Of a stretch of DNA of 64,000 bases, positions 1 through 11,144 are shown one piece after another. How positions within the stretch are numbered: the first letter of the stretch is position 1; each line of letters begins with the position of its first letter. The notes beneath the pieces were generated by a model, which did no database searches, was not told the origin of the DNA, and saw only the letters and a list, made by a program, of their open reading frames with translations. Source of the DNA: Aegilops tauschii subsp. strangulata (taxonomy: Eukaryota; Streptophyta; Magnoliopsida; Poales; Poaceae); NCBI RefSeq assembly GCF_002575655.3, contig NC_053040.3, forward strand, positions 360,528,267 to 360,592,266. Reading direction: 5' to 3'. The position numbers were made by a program, and so were the translations under genes.

Positions 1-766
1 TGGGGTAAGTTATGAAAGTACCCCCACCGATTTGAGGCGGTTCTTTCGGTTCAGGGGTATCACGGGCATTTCGCGTGTCGGGATTTCACAGGAGGTGGGA
101 GTTTTCGCGCGCGTTGTAATTTCAGAATAGCAAGGCGCGGGTTGAGATGGAGGGAGTTGTCGGAGCACAACGAGACAAAGATATATCTTAAATATTTCGG
201 GCTAACAAGGCGCGGGTTGAAATTTCCGGACAAGCCTAACATGTATTGTACCAAATCAATTCGCACTACAAATGTCATTCAAAACATTGAATTCATGTTA
301 TGGTCAATTAAAATATTTTGCTACGTGTATAATGCATGCAACCTAGTACTCAAATGAATGTTTTTGTGCATTCCAAACGTATATACTACCGCTTCAATAT
401 GAACTAAATTTGAATAAGTTTCTCGATTTGAATAAGATCTACAATAATGATTGTTGTGAAGTCAAAGCATTTTAATTTGTTTCACTGTTTTAATAAGATC
501 TACAATAATCATTATTGTCAAGTTAAACCATCGTTTGTGTATTATCTTCACAGCACACCACATGATTAGTCTCGAGTTACATATGAACTATGTGTACTAT
601 ATGAACTCGAACTCGATTTTTTGAATCCACTTTATGTTGATTTCAAATCATAATACACTTCAAGCTCTAACTAGATCTTCACAAACTAAACCATGTCTCA
701 TATGTATAATGTGTTTATCACATTATGTATGGTGCCCCGCCCCCTACGCCTACAAGTATTTAGATG
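1..766. other. AT-rich intergenic stretch, no gene seen
   Basis: No reading frame with recognisable protein features and no transposon terminus were found. The motif 'aaggcgcgggttga' occurs twice (about 132 and 210), and 'aataagatctacaataat' occurs twice (about 430 and 491), so the stretch holds small decayed duplications. Confidence 0.5.
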
Positions 767-980
767 TGAGTTGCAAACACCACACATTACCACAAATTCA
801 AATAAAATGTGAGAATGTTCGATATATAGTATTGTTTAGATTGTTCTATATTTTGTTGTAAGCTGCAAATGCCACACATTATCACAAATTCAAATAAAAT
901 GTGAGATTGTTCGATGTATTGTATGGTTTAGATTGTTCGACATTTAGCTGTGAGTTGCAAACGCCATGCATTATCACTTT
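767..980. repeat. Tandem duplication, 92-bp unit
   Basis: Two full units (767-858 and 859-950) and the first 30 bases of a third. Each starts with TRAGYTGCAAAYRCC and carries 'cacaaattcaaataaaatg' and 'gtttagattgttc'. The units differ at roughly a tenth of sites, so the duplication is old. Confidence 0.8.
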
Positions 981-1169
981 ATGGTATAACATGTGCAAAA
1001 CCACAACACGCGTATCACCGCTATATTCATGCATGCATATGTTTAAAACACTATGATCTCCTATTCAAATATATGAATCCACTTTCATATCAAATTATGA
1101 TCTTTGTTAGTCTCTTACAACCACACAATCCTCTAACCTTTGTAGCTACCACTAACTTTATTTCGTGCA

Positions 1170-2290
1170 TGCACACGCCCTCCTCGCCCTCCCCCTCCCT
1201 CAGCATTCTATCCATCACGCACATTCATTTTTTTCTTTAGGTCGTTCTCCCACAGTCTCCACAACTCCTTTCTGACACACACCGATCGATAAGCCTCTCC
1301 AGCGATGTCTGCCTACAACATACACACGCACCTTCAATCTCCTCCTTTATGTGTCCTTGCCTCGTGTCTCTCATACGGTCCCACACACGTGTAAACTCTC
1401 GCCCCTCTTTTCATCGATCTCACAACCGCACACTCCTCCCCCTATCTAGCTAGTAGTTGGGCCTCTCGCACCACCTCCTAGCTCCATTCTCTCTGTCTAT
1501 CCGTCTCGCCGGGCCTTATTTGCCTCTAACAAATGGACGTACACCGACTGATCTCCCGGTATACATATATCTAGCTAGGTCCTTATAACTCGTTTTTTCC
1601 CACGCGTCGATCGATCTACCTCATTAGTTATGTCTCTCCCTTCCTCCGACAAACAACAATTGATCTACCGATCTAGTTAGGTTTGCTTACCAAACACATG
1701 GTTCCCCTTCATCATTCATGGATGTGTCCCGACAGATCTATCACACATAGGCACACACAGAAACACATCCCCACTCTTATTGATAATATTGCAGCTCCAC
1801 CCTCAGTTTGTCTAGTATGCCTCTCCCACCATCTTCGAGAAGCAATTCCATCACCCATCCAGCACTCTACCCCTCTCCCTCCCTCTCTCTCTCCTCTCTC
1901 TCTCTGTCCCATCCTATTTACCGTCCTTCAGTTATGTATGGATGTCGACCGATCTCCCTAAAGACATAGCTGGGTCTCTCCTTCTCAACACATATACGAG
2001 TCGTTCTACCTCTATAGTTAGGCCTCTGCCTACCCCTCCCCCACCCCCTTGCACACACACACACTGATCCATCGAGCGCTCTAGTCATGTCTCCCTGCCA
2101 CACACAAACTTGACCTGTGCCCTCTGACGTTCTGGTAGCTAGGTCAGTCGCCCTATATCTTTGACTTGCACACACAGACAATTTCGATGGCTCTCTTCAT
2201 CGATCTCACACCCACCCACTTGATCCTCTCTTCGACTCTATCGATATCTATGACCCCTCCCTCTCGTCTCGTGGATCGCTGACCCTCTAT
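1170..2290. repeat. CT-rich degenerate repeat region
   Basis: Strongly pyrimidine-rich on the plus strand, with CA microsatellite runs (for example about 2052-2064). The phrases 'gatcgatct', 'ctagctagg/ctagttagg', 'gcctctcc' and 'accgatctccc' recur about every 100-150 bases. It looks like an eroded tandem array. Reading frames on either strand are low-complexity and not credible as proteins. Confidence 0.55.
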
Positions 2291-2767
2291 ATATGATATG
2301 GATAGGCCTCCATTTCACACACATTGCATGCAATTTTTTTTTGAGATGTCATCAACACATATTCCCACAAATACATTCACGAAATCAACCCCCCCCCAAA
2401 ACAAAAAACACTCACGAACGCACAAGCCATTTGTTTAGGTTTGTATCTCTCACACACACCCACATAGGTGGGGGACGTGCACGAAGAGAAGAGGCGCACG
2501 CACGACGCACGTACTCCCGTCTCTTTCCCAACCACACCCGCGCGGGTACACGATGGAGCTCATTTCTGTACAAAAAGGCTGCCCACGTGGTAATTTGACA
2601 CGTGTACTGGTTGTCCACTAGATGGAGGGAGGATCGTCTACCACGAGTGAACAAACAAATTGCGACTTGACGCGTTATGTTAAAAAAGAGGCAAATCATG
2701 TGGGGCCTACCTTAGAGGCAAGGCTCTATACATTGGAGTACTTCTGATGTGTCCCGTCAACTCGCAG

Positions 2768-2895
2768 AACAAGGAGAAGCTTGCTTAGTATGCCATCTCC
2801 CCCGCCCACGGGCGCGGTGCTCGCATGATGAGGTGAAGCTTGCTTACTATGCCTTACGCCCGCTCCCTCGCCCACGCGCGCGGTGGCTCACAGGA
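2768..2895. repeat. Two-unit tandem duplication of about 65 bp
   Basis: Two adjacent units contain 'gaagcttgctta.tatgcc', then 'cgcccacg.gcgcggtg' and 'ctcrca'. The second unit runs into the MITE that follows. Its right part recurs with that MITE at about 4112-4181. Confidence 0.65.
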
Positions 2896-2916
2896 CGAGG
2901 AGAAATTTTACTAGTA

Positions 2917-3106
2917 CTCCCTCCATTTACTCCTCGTCCCTACCTTGGTTAGAGAGATTATCATATTATTTGGAATATATGTCCTTTACTAGATTTCAAT
3001 ACGAACTACTAGTACATACTCCAAACACTGATGTATATAGACGTATTTTAGAGTGTAGATTCACTCATTTTGCTCTATATGTAGTCCATATTGAAACGGA
3101 CGTAAT
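2917..3106. mobile_element. Stowaway-like MITE, right end decayed
   Basis: The left terminus CTCCCTCCATTTACTCC follows a TA dinucleotide (2915-2916). The interior ('gatgtatatagacg', 'gagtgtagattcactcattttgct') matches the element at 4182-4390. The expected right end GGAGGGAG has decayed to something like 'aacggacgtaatag', so the last base is approximate. Non-autonomous; depends on a mariner-type transposase in trans. Confidence 0.75.
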
Positions 3107-3375
3107 AGTACGCACTCTCCCTCGCCCCTCGACACGTGGTGGACGTGCAACAATTCATTCGGTCTCATATAGCTAGAACGATATATACTGCAGTACCATT
3201 ATTGCTTGACTTCCCGAAGAGGCGAAGAGCCAATCGCAAGGTTAATAGTTTGGAGATGCCAAGCGCAAGGTTTATAGGAGAATGAGTAGTAGGTGCCCCG
3301 TTAATAAAGTTTTTTTTCTTCAGTGGCACGTACGCAATATAAATAGGTTCATATGGAGAGAAAAGGAAACCGCTC
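3107..3375. other. Spacer upstream of the first family locus
   Basis: No gene seen. It holds a short internal duplication ('ccaatcgcaaggttaatag' and 'ccaagcgcaaggtttatag'). It leads into a TATA-like box at about 3379 that is shared in position with the related locus at 33.3 kb. Confidence 0.4.
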
Positions 3376-4080
3376 CACTATATACATAGGCAGGACGAGC
3401 CTACACGGTTGCTTGCTGGGGTTGCTCTCTTCAGTTTTCACACTCTCTCGCACAAAACCACTGTGGCCACATCTCTAACATCCCGGTGGATCACATCCGC
3501 CGGGGGAAGGGGTGGATGCTTAGTGTAGATGCGGTCACCGTCGCCGACGGCAAAAACCCACTGTCGGCACATCCCGATCAGGGGTCCCCGCCATTCTCTC
3601 TCACAAAGCCGGTGAGGTTGCCTTCGTCCATTGCTCACTGCCACGACGTGGGTAGTTGCCTCCTCCCGCTGCCCTCCTCTAGGTTGAGCTACGTCCCGAC
3701 ATCCCTCAGGTACAACTCCCTTTACAGCCGGCTTGCACCACTGCTCCAGCTGCCCACATCACTCCATGTGGATATTTCTCTACTTCTTTGCCCCGCACAT
3801 ACCTCTACTGGCTTCTACGTACTCTATTTGTGATGAGTTTATGTCTCATCAACTAGTCCTGGTAATCTTATTCTAATCACGCTTCTTCAATTTCTTTGCC
3901 ACAGGGATGCTCATCTTGATTTTGGTGAAACTGCACAAAATGATCCGATGGTCAAAGGGTTGCAAACTTCATTTCTTAGGAAGCGCCAACGTTGCCAGCA
4001 AATTAAAGCCTGGTTAGGGTTTATGGTTCAAGGGCTAGAGACTACATGGATCGTTTTTTTCTTTAGCTATCTCTATTTCA
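3376..4080 (+). pseudogene. Locus 1 of a three-copy multi-exon gene family (decayed)
   Basis: Function unknown. A TATA-like 'ctatatacata' (about 3379) lies upstream of a leader with 'ttgcttgctggggttgctctcttc'. The leader and first exon align with loci at 6.1 kb and 33.3 kb: the residues GK...VDAV.VADGKNPLSAH match GKVRRCNVHAVVLGDGSYPLPAH at 33.5 kb. Exon 1 ends at 3709 with CTCAG/GTACAA, the same donor position as in the other two loci. A later exon starts after 'tgccacag' (about 3904) and reads DAHLDFGETAQNDPMVKG, carrying the family's recurring LDF-G-TAQ motif. It then runs on without a stop to 'TTWI' near 4050. No ATG for exon 1 is conserved with locus 3, and most of the downstream gene is missing, so I call it a truncated copy. 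Confidence 0.5.
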
Positions 4081-4181
4081 ATGGCTAGGGACTGCATGAG
4101 TAGTAGTAGTACTGTACGCCTTACGCCCGCTCCCTCGCCCACGCGCGTGGTGGCTCGTAGGACGAGGAGAAAATTTTACTA

Positions 4182-4390
4182 CTCCCTCCGTTTACTCCTC
4201 GTCCCTACTACCTTGGTTAGAGAGATTCTCATATTGTTTGGAATATATATGTCCTTTAGTAGATTTCAATATGAACTACTAGTACATACACCAAACACTG
4301 ATGTATATAGACGTATTTTAGAGTGTAGATTCACTCATTTTGCTCCGTATGTAGCATAAAGTTGAGACACTTATTTTGGAACGGAGGGAG
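4182..4390. mobile_element. Stowaway-like MITE, 209 bp
   Basis: Flanked by TA at 4180-4181 and 4391-4392. The termini CTCCCTCCGTTTACTCC and TTTTGGAACGGAGGGAG are imperfect inverted repeats. Internal text matches 2917-3106, and the 70 bases to the left (about 4112-4181) also match 2841-2912, so the MITE moved as part of a local segment duplication or was duplicated with its flank. Confidence 0.9.
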
Positions 4391-4569
4391 TACATATTTG
4401 CTATGATATGTCAATCATTGAGATGCAATAGCATGCATGTTAGTCTCCTTTGTATTTGATGAAATGTTGCAACGGGAAACCTTGGACGCAAGATACATGT
4501 AACAGAAGCTGGAAGCTTCATAGCATTGTACTATCTCGCTAATAAATTATAGTACGTACTATACAGGTA

Positions 4570-4728
4570 CTTCCTCCGTTCCTAAATATAAGTCTTTGTA
4601 GAGATTTCACCTTGAACCACATACGGATGTATATAGATGCATTTTAAGTGTAGATTCATTCATTTTGTTCCATATGTAGTCCACCTAGTGGAATCTCTAC
4701 AAAGACTTATATTTAGGAACGGAGGGAG
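4570..4728. mobile_element. Stowaway MITE, 159 bp, long perfect-looking terminal stem
   Basis: TA target duplications at 4568-4569 and 4729-4730. About 38 terminal bases are inverted copies ('cctaaatataagtctttgta' against 'tacaaagacttatatttagg'), followed by the shared interior 'acatacggatgtatatagatg'. It would fold into a near-complete hairpin. The sequence resembles the well-known Triticeae Stowaway families of about 160 bp. Confidence 0.95.
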
Positions 4729-4739
4729 TACTATGTAAA

Positions 4740-5912
4740 GAGTAAGGTATCGCACGGTGTCCAGAAAATATGGTGATAGTGTGAGGTGGGCCATGTAATC
4801 ATTGAGCCTGCGTGTTTTCACTGCTCTTGCACTCCTCCACCGTAAGAATGGAGAAAATTGTAATCTAGTAGTACCTCCTTTCGCCGAAAGCGTGGGACAT
4901 CCAGCAGTCCTACCACCTCAGTAATAATGACCAATGAGCCGTCAAATCACATAGACCTAGCAGTAAGTTGGACGGACGAAGCAACCATCACTCTTGAATC
5001 CACTTCTCCCTTCAACGCAGGCGCCAGTGAGAGGTCGCATCCACTCTGCTCAGGCATGAATGTGGCACCGATTCTTTGGAGCGGCGCTGACCGTTTTGGG
5101 CGGGAAGCGCGCGCGGGCGATGGAGGGGCTTTGGGTGGGCCAGGCTGGTCAGGAGCGGGCGTGGCAGTTGTCCGCCTGTCCCTACCGGACGCCCGGAAAC
5201 GAGAGGATGCACCGACTCTCGCGGCTAAAATCGTACACTACACACCATGGAGCGCAACTACGCGTTGATCAGTCAAGAAATCAAAGTCGGCTTGCATGCG
5301 AGTTAATACGCGGCCCTACATGGTAGCTAAAACGGCATCTCTTAGTTGTTTGGTTTAATTGTTGCGTTTAGAGACAGAAATCAGGGCTTTGATTCGAGGA
5401 ATGACCGGTCAAGTTTCTCCTTCTCCTCCAATCTACTTGCACCTTGGTCCCGCTGCACCTTCTAATGTGACTTATTACACCTAGACGGAGGGAGTCGTAC
5501 GAGATACGGTGGCACACTGACTTAGGTCGAATACAAGTGCCCAAAATTGTGTGCATGTTATAATAAGGATTCACTTAAAATAGTATGTGAGCGAACAGAG
5601 GGATCAATTGGACAGTGTTCCCGAGCAGTAGCGAGATGTGTGAGGTAAGATACACCGCTGGCGCTTTTAATTTTTCTTATTAATTTGTTTGTTTCACCCT
5701 CTGACTGGTGGGACCCAACGTACTACGTGGAGAGAGGTAAGGTGACTAAGGCTGCATTATTTCTGCACCACTGTGGATAGTCTTACCACCAAAGCCACAT
5801 GACACGATTATGATTTAAATCCCAATGACTCCCACACACAAAAAAACACGGCATGCTTGTCACACGAATGCAGGAATGTATAAAAGGTTATTTTCCTCTC
5901 GTTGAACATAAC
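4740..5912. other. Intergenic stretch, no gene recognised
   Basis: Open frames around 4927-5326 overlap one another in three frames and resemble no protein I know. A piece reading 'gtcaaatcacatagacc...ccatggagcgcaactac' is weakly similar to blocks at 29.2 and 32.1 kb. A stray 'gacggagggagt' near 5482 may be the end of an eroded MITE. Confidence 0.4.
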
Positions 5913-5919
5913 GGGAGGG

Positions 5920-5990
5920 TTGTGTAGCTGGTTAGCCTGTTCGCTCATCAAACTTGAGGTCTCGGGTTCGATAACTACACTTGAGCATAA
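5920..5990 (+). repeat. tRNA-like sequence, possible SINE head
   Basis: 'tgtagctggttagcc' resembles an internal A box, and 'ggtctcgggttcgataac' about 35 bases later contains a B box (GGTTCGA). The spacing suits an RNA polymerase III promoter. No complete cloverleaf or tail is clear. It could be a decayed tRNA gene or a tRNA-derived SINE. Confidence 0.45.
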
Positions 5991-6164
5991 TTCGTGCCAG
6001 GAGGATTCTTTGACTGGTCAAAATGGATGGATACGGAGCTATACGATCTCATAGTGACCGTATAATCACCTCGTCACGTATAAGCTGCAGCCTCGGTGCT
6101 TGTTTTCTAGGGTTTGCACTCTTCACACACTCTCCAGTATATATATACACGCTGGAGACTCAGC

Positions 6165-6339
6165 GCTTGTAGTTGCTCTCTTCACACTCTCTCACCCTCT
6201 CCAGATCTAAACAAGACTTCGTTGGCCTCTCTCTCTCCCCTCACTGCTGGTCTGCTTGTAGTTGCTCTCTTCACACTCTCAACCTCTCCAGATCTAAACA
6301 AGACTTCGTTGGCCTCTCTCTCTCCCCTCACTGCTGGTC
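6165..6339. repeat. 87-bp tandem duplication in the leader of locus 2
   Basis: Units 6165-6252 and 6254-6339 both read from 'gcttgtagttgctctcttc' to 'cccctcactgctggtc', with one 2-base difference in length ('ctctcaccc' against 'ctcaacc'). The other family loci have a single copy, so this arose after the gene duplication. Confidence 0.9.
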
Positions 6340-6624
6340 AAAGAGCAGGCAGGATCCGTCTGCCGGGAAGGGAAGGAGGCTTAACGCTGTCGCCATCAGC
6401 AAGGGAGGGAATCCACTACCGGTGCAGCTGTTCACTTTCACCCAGCGGCGGCGCGGGAGGGCCTTCGACCCCTTATTCTTCGCCATCGTACATAGTGTGG
6501 GTCGAACGGCCTCCAGTCGCCCACCAAACCACACTCCAAGAACCTTAAGGTATAATTTACTTATTCCACATGCATTGCTCTAGCTGCATGTGGGCTTTTT
6601 CCGCTTCTGCACTCGAATCTAGGT

Positions 6625-6895
6625 GTTGGATCAAACAGGAAAGTAGTGGGGAAAGTTGTATACCATGAATCTAGGACGTGGTTAAAAGAGAAAAGGAATG
6701 GGGGAAAGTAGTGGGAAAAGTTGTATAGCATGAATCTAGGACGTGGTTCAAAAAGGAAAGGAAGGGGGAAAGTTGTATCGCATGAATCTAAGACGTGGTT
6801 CAAAGAGGACAGGAATGGGGGAAAGTAGTGGGGAAAGTTGTATAGCATAAATCTAGGATGTGGTTCACAGAAGAAAGGAAGTGGGGAAAGTACTA
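6625..6895. repeat. Minisatellite in the first intron of locus 2
   Basis: Four to five units of about 55-70 bp, each with 'ggaaagttgtat..catgaatctaggacgtggttcaaa' followed by a purine-rich 'gaggaaaggaatgggggaaag' part. A single diverged unit sits at the same place after exon 1 of the 33.4-kb locus (about 33784-33900), so the expansion is specific to this copy. Confidence 0.8.
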
Positions 6896-7206
6896 GTACA
6901 GACTGGCTATCCAGCACCTACGTTGGTCGAAAAGGGAAAACAATGACAAACGCAGTACGCACATCTGTAACGAAATGACCTTTTCTTTTGGGGGACAAGG
7001 CTGTAGAGTTTGAGCAGGACTAGATTTGCTGCGCCCACATAGGGAATGGTGTCTAAAGATAACAAAACTGGGACCAACACAAATATTGCTCCTTGGTTGC
7101 TTGTTCTTTGTTGCAACAGACTGTGCATCACCCTAGTACATAGGTAGATGCAGATGGTGCTGGTGCGTCCACGGTCCCGTGCAACTCTTTAGCTGTTGTT
7201 AATCTA

Positions 7207-7475
7207 AGGCCATGTTTGGTTAAAAACTCCCTAGTCCCTACCTGCTTGGTTCCAGGGACTAAACATGGACTAGAGGTTATTAAATGACATGCTAAAAGAC
7301 CATGTTACCCCTAGTAATGAACTAATAGAGACAAGGTGCGATGCGTGGCAGGGGCAACTGTTGGAAAAAGTCCCAAAAAGACTCTCCCTCGGGGTCTTCT
7401 TTCTTTAGTCCCAAATGCCCACTTTTAGTCACTAAAAGTCCCTCCTGTTTCGTTTAGATGGGACTGACACGGAGT
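7207..7475. mobile_element. Probable MITE with GGCCATGTTTGGTT terminus
   Basis: Starts 'ggccatgtttggttaaaaactccctagtccc', with inverted matches on the right ('agggactaaa' near the start; 'agtccctcctgtttcgtttagatggg' at the end). This style of terminus is common in PIF/Harbinger- and hAT-type grass MITEs. Target duplications could not be fixed, so the ends are approximate. Confidence 0.5.
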
Positions 7476-7799
7476 TTTTTTATTTCCTTCACCAAAATGT
7501 CCCTGTAAACAAGCACCCTCTAATAATGCCGCTGGAAAATTGATGCAATGCCACAGTTAAAAGCAAATTACATGTTTAACAAATTTTATTGTTAATATAA
7601 TCTCTCTGTTAATATTAATCAATGCCACCGTTTGAGAAATGCTACTGTCTTGCTTTCTTTCCCATTTAGATAAGGTAGATGCTTCTTTTTGTTGGCTTCT
7701 GTGTCATCCACCGTTATTGACCACTAGTTGTTTCCTTTGCACCTCTGTGTAAACAGGGTTATCTACTTCACCTCGTTGCCATTGTGACCTTTTGTTGCA

Positions 7800-7838
7800 C
7801 TGCACAAAACACTTTTGTTTTAAGAGTGTTTTGTGCAG
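7800..7838. repeat. Short hairpin made of the recurring exon motif
   Basis: 'ctgcacaaaacactttt' is followed after a few bases by 'aagagtgttttgtgcag', an almost perfect 16-17-bp stem. The sequence is the 'aactgcacaaaa' part of the family's LDFSGTAQ exon, once forward and once inverted. Confidence 0.7.
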
Positions 7839-8473
7839 TTCAACCAAAATGTCACACCGACAACGTTGCTTGATTGCTTGATCTTAGTGGAACTGCACAA
7901 GAGATCTTACTTTCTATCCGTGTTGGCAAATTTGGTTCAGATCTTCTTCTTGTGAGTTGTTTGAATTTCGCGTCATGAGAGGTCAGTACTAGCCTTCTTT
8001 CACATGATTCTGCAGTGTGCTTTCATATGTTGTGCTACTTGTACGGTAATGTTGCTTGATTTTAGTGAACTGCACAAATGGAGACAAGACTTCCAATCTG
8101 TATGTGCACCGCAATATCCCATTGAGGTAAGATAAGGATATTTCACAATTGTTGGCCTGTATTTTGCCACTTTCATCAGAAAATTAATGTCATTGTTCAG
8201 TGCTATACTTGTGCAACCTAATTGACATGCCAAATCTTACATTGAAGGCGAAGCTTGTCTGTTATTGAACCAAGTGATGAAGGGGAAGAACAAGCGAAAG
8301 AAGAAAAAAAATCAACTCCTGGTGCTGTAATGAAGCACTGGAATTGTGATGACACAAGTAATGATATAGTTTTGCATCTTAATTTATTGCTATGGCTAGA
8401 ACGAGCAATTGTTTTGCACTGATTTGATGCCACTCTTAATGTAATACGTAATTATCTCTACTTGTGCAAACAG

Positions 8474-8556
8474 GGATCTTCTTTGAAGATACCATATATT
8501 TTAGTGGAACTTCACAAGAAGATGTTGGAAACATTAATCTAATCGAGGAGTATATA
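8474..8556 (+). CDS. Internal exon of locus 2, unknown protein
   Basis: Bounded by 'gtgcaaacag' and 'GTAAGC', both good plant splice sites. The open frame reads GIFFEDTIYFSGTSQEDVGN and continues NLIEEYI, with no stop. It is the best preserved member of the recurring exon that contains a FSGT(A/S)Q core, other members of which lie near 3.92, 7.88, 8.07, 34.46, 34.67, 35.45 and 35.73 kb. The biochemical role is unknown. The assignment as an exon is inference from splice sites and conservation across copies. Confidence 0.5.
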
Positions 8557-8848
8557 GTAAGCATGGCCACCACAGTAGATAGCAACAGATGGTTCTGGAG
8601 AAGTGCTTCATCTGCATGCTCTACACAATAAGCCTCCTGACAAAGGTTGGTACTCGCCCATTCATTCCATCCATATGATTGAGCTTTGTCATCACTATTG
8701 GTGTTGTGCTACTGTTTACATACTGTCATCAAAAAGTGGTATTGTCCTTGAGAAGTGCTTCATCTGTGCTATTTTAAATATTTCCTTTCCTTTTTTTGAG
8801 CAAACAGGAATGCTAGCATTTAGTTATCCTCTTGTCTTTGCACAACAG

Positions 8849-9008
8849 GATCATCCTCCTCTGAAGAAGAATATGGAGTACGTGAAGTGACTAGTTCCGA
8901 TTATGCCAGGATGAAGAAGCCCTGTCTATCTTCTCATCAGAAGGAGCAGTTGAAGGATGGTTACATTACCCCCACAAGACCAAACTAACTTCAGCTCAGA
9001 AGGACTGA
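8849..9008 (+). CDS. Last exon of locus 2, B3-family linker-like, frameshifted
   Basis: Follows 'gcacaacag'. The frame reads SSSSEEEYGVREVTSSDYAR, then MKKPCLSSHQKEQLKDGYIT, and meets TAA at 8986. Shifting by one base after 'acccccac' gives KTKLTSAQKD and a stop at 9006-9008. The order Ser/Glu-rich stretch, then YAR-MKKP-LSS-QKEQLK-GYIT, then KLTSAQK recalls the segment after the B3 domain in grass REM-like B3 proteins. That is recalled family knowledge, not a search result. A one-base indel in the C run would explain the break. Confidence 0.45.
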
Positions 9009-9660
9009 CAAATCTCCATTTTCTTGCTCTGATGTGTGAGCACTGTAGAGTTTTTCTTGAGCGATGTAGAGTTTTCTTGAGCAATGTTTAGCCCAGATAT
9101 TAATTTTTCTCCTCTGAACAACAACGAAAACATCGATGCAGCTATTAATTGGGCGGGTTGTGGCCCGTCTAGCCCAGGCCAGATATCCAGCCCAGATATT
9201 AATTTTTTTCAAGCTGAAAATGGCTAGCCTAGCTATACTTTTTTTTAGGAATACCCAGGCAAGGTCAAGTTGTTATTCTCCGCCCCGCTGGGCTGCAAAT
9301 CTTTCCTAGGAGGGATGCATTAGGCTTAACAAGAAAATGGGCTTTAGGAACTAATAAATGGGATGTAATTATAAAAGTTGGGCAATAACTATAAAAAATG
9401 CACCAAACATGTAATTATTTTATAAAATATTATTTTTGGATATGGAAAATCTTAATTTCATTAATTGTTGCGAGCGCAATGTTTCGTTGGATTTTTATGT
9501 AATATAAATTTATATTGAAATTGTATTTAATCTGACTAGAAATTTCGGGATACAAATATTTCGGATCCCATCAAAATGTGGGAAATTTTATTGAATTGTG
9601 TTTTGAACGGTTGGTTGAAATGGGCTGTACTTTTGACAAACTTATAGTCAACACACGGTT
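9009..9660. other. AT-rich stretch, probably interior or flank of the CACTA-type element
   Basis: Contains 'cagcccagatattaattttt' twice and many 'gggct' and 'gcccag' words, as does 39079-39950 beside the second CACTA-type copy. No coding region seen. No left terminus (CACTA) was found, so the left border of the element is not placed. Confidence 0.4.
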
Positions 9661-11139
9661 CTAGCATGCAGTGGCCGTTGGATGTCTATCCAACGGATGC
9701 CGTGCTTCTTCTTCAATCTCGGATATTCTAGCTTCACCCGTAGAAAAAATGATTCCTCCCCCTGACATCTGGGGCGCACCATTTCGGAAGCTGACCTGTG
9801 GGCCTACTAAGTTGACGCGTACCAAGGGCCTTGTCAACTTAGTCAATATAAACGATTCTAGCTGCAGTGACCGTACGATGTCCATCCAACAGCTGTCGTG
9901 CTTCTTCAACCTCTGGTCTTCTTGCTCTAGCCGCCCAAAGCAGCGCCCGTCGTGCCGCCTGCTCCTGCCTCCCGTGGCCGGCTGTGCTGCTGAGAAGGCC
10001 TCACCGCCCCCTACTACTCCCACCGCTGGCCAGGGCATCCCTCCACTCACCCACACCCCCTGTTATTCTGCGGCGACGGCAGCCTCACACCGCAGCCAAA
10101 CCAGTGAACCCTCGTACTCCTCTCCACGTGGGCATCCACTGCCGCATCTTCCCCGGATCCATGTCGTCCCCTTCCTAGGCCTCGCTGTCGTCCACCGCCC
10201 TGGTGCTCTCGGCGCGGCGTGGTCAACATGGTCAAGGAACGACTTCCATCGGAAGAGTACTGTACATGGACAGGCTGATAGCTGGGTCCACGACAGCCGC
10301 AAGGAAGTGCCTCCTTATTACGCGGAAAATAATTATTCCTCCACCTGACAGCAGGGACCCACCGGACGGGCCACCGTTTTTGGCAAAAAAAAATTCCCCC
10401 CTCACTGCTGGGACCCACCGGACGGGCCAACGTATTTCGCGAAAAAACGTCCCCCCCCGCTGTCAGCTCGGACCCACCGGAGGTGCCTCCTTATTATGCA
10501 CAAAAAATGAATACTCCCCCTGCTAGTTGGACCCACCTTGGTGGGAGGCTGACTTGTGGGCCTACTAAGTTGACGGGGACGGCGTGCTTTGTCAACTTAG
10601 TCAATATGAACGATTCTAGCTCGAGTGACCGTACGATGTCCATCCAACGGCCGTAGTGCTTCTTCAACCTCTGGTCTTCTTGCTCCAGCCGCCCAAAGCA
10701 GCGCCGGTCGTGCCGCATGCTCCTGCCTCCTGTGGCCGGCTGTGCTGCCGCAGAGGCCTCACCGCCCCCTACTATTCCCACCGCTGGCCACGCCCTGCAG
10801 CGACGGCAGCCTCACACCGCAGCCGAACCAGTGAACCCTCGTACTCCTCTCCGCGCGGGCTTCCACTGCCGCGTCTTCCCCGGCTCCGCATCGTCCCCTT
10901 CCTAGGCCTCGCCGTCGTCCACCGCCCTGGTGCTCTCGGCGCGGCGTGGTGAACGTGGTCAAGGAACGACTTCCATCGGAAGAGTACTGTATGTGGAGAG
11001 GCTGACAGCTGGGTCCACGACGGCCACAAGGAAGTGCCTCCTTATTACGCGCAAAATAATTATTCGTCCACCTGACAGCAGGGACCCACCGGACAGGCAA
11101 CTGTATTTCGCAAAAAAAACGTTTCCCCTGACTGCTGGG
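9661..11139. repeat. Internal repeat units of CACTA-type element 1
   Basis: Units start with 'gtccatccaacgg..gt.gtgcttcttcaacctctggtcttc', pass through 'ccgctggcca' and 'cagtgaaccctcgtactcctctcc', and end with 'gacagctgggtccac' and 'gacccaccggacgggcc'. A partial unit (from 9661) and two long ones (from about 9865 and 10615) are visible. The same units recur at 38838-39078 and 39960-41215. Long open frames here are low-complexity, overlap in several frames and are not credible genes. Confidence 0.7.
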
Positions 11140-11144
11140 ACCTT

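Larger units (their letters stand above)
6100..9008 (+). pseudogene. Locus 2 of the three-copy multi-exon family; 3' exon B3-linker-like
   Basis: Outline of the locus: a TATA-like 'tatatatatac' (about 6138), a leader, exon 1 ending at 6549 (CTTAAG/GTATAA), a minisatellite intron, several LDFSGTAQ-type exon remnants, an exon at 8474-8556, and a last exon at 8849-9008. Exon 1 (for example RAFDPLFFAIVHSV) aligns with the locus at 33.4 kb (RASNPFFLVAVVWAD). The last exon (SSSSEEEYG...DYARMKKP, then LSSHQKEQLKDGYIT) resembles, from memory, the linker after the first domain of grass REM-type B3 proteins. If so, the family is B3-related, but no B3 domain is left here. Frame breaks, a 5' tandem duplication and a probable MITE in the intron argue for a pseudogene. 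Introns of this locus and of the 33.3-kb locus are also similar, so the whole gene was duplicated. Confidence 0.5.

Noticed and set aside
1683..2598. Short frames in CT-rich sequence
   Set aside because: His/Thr/Pro/Leu text generated by CA and CT repeats. No conserved feature.
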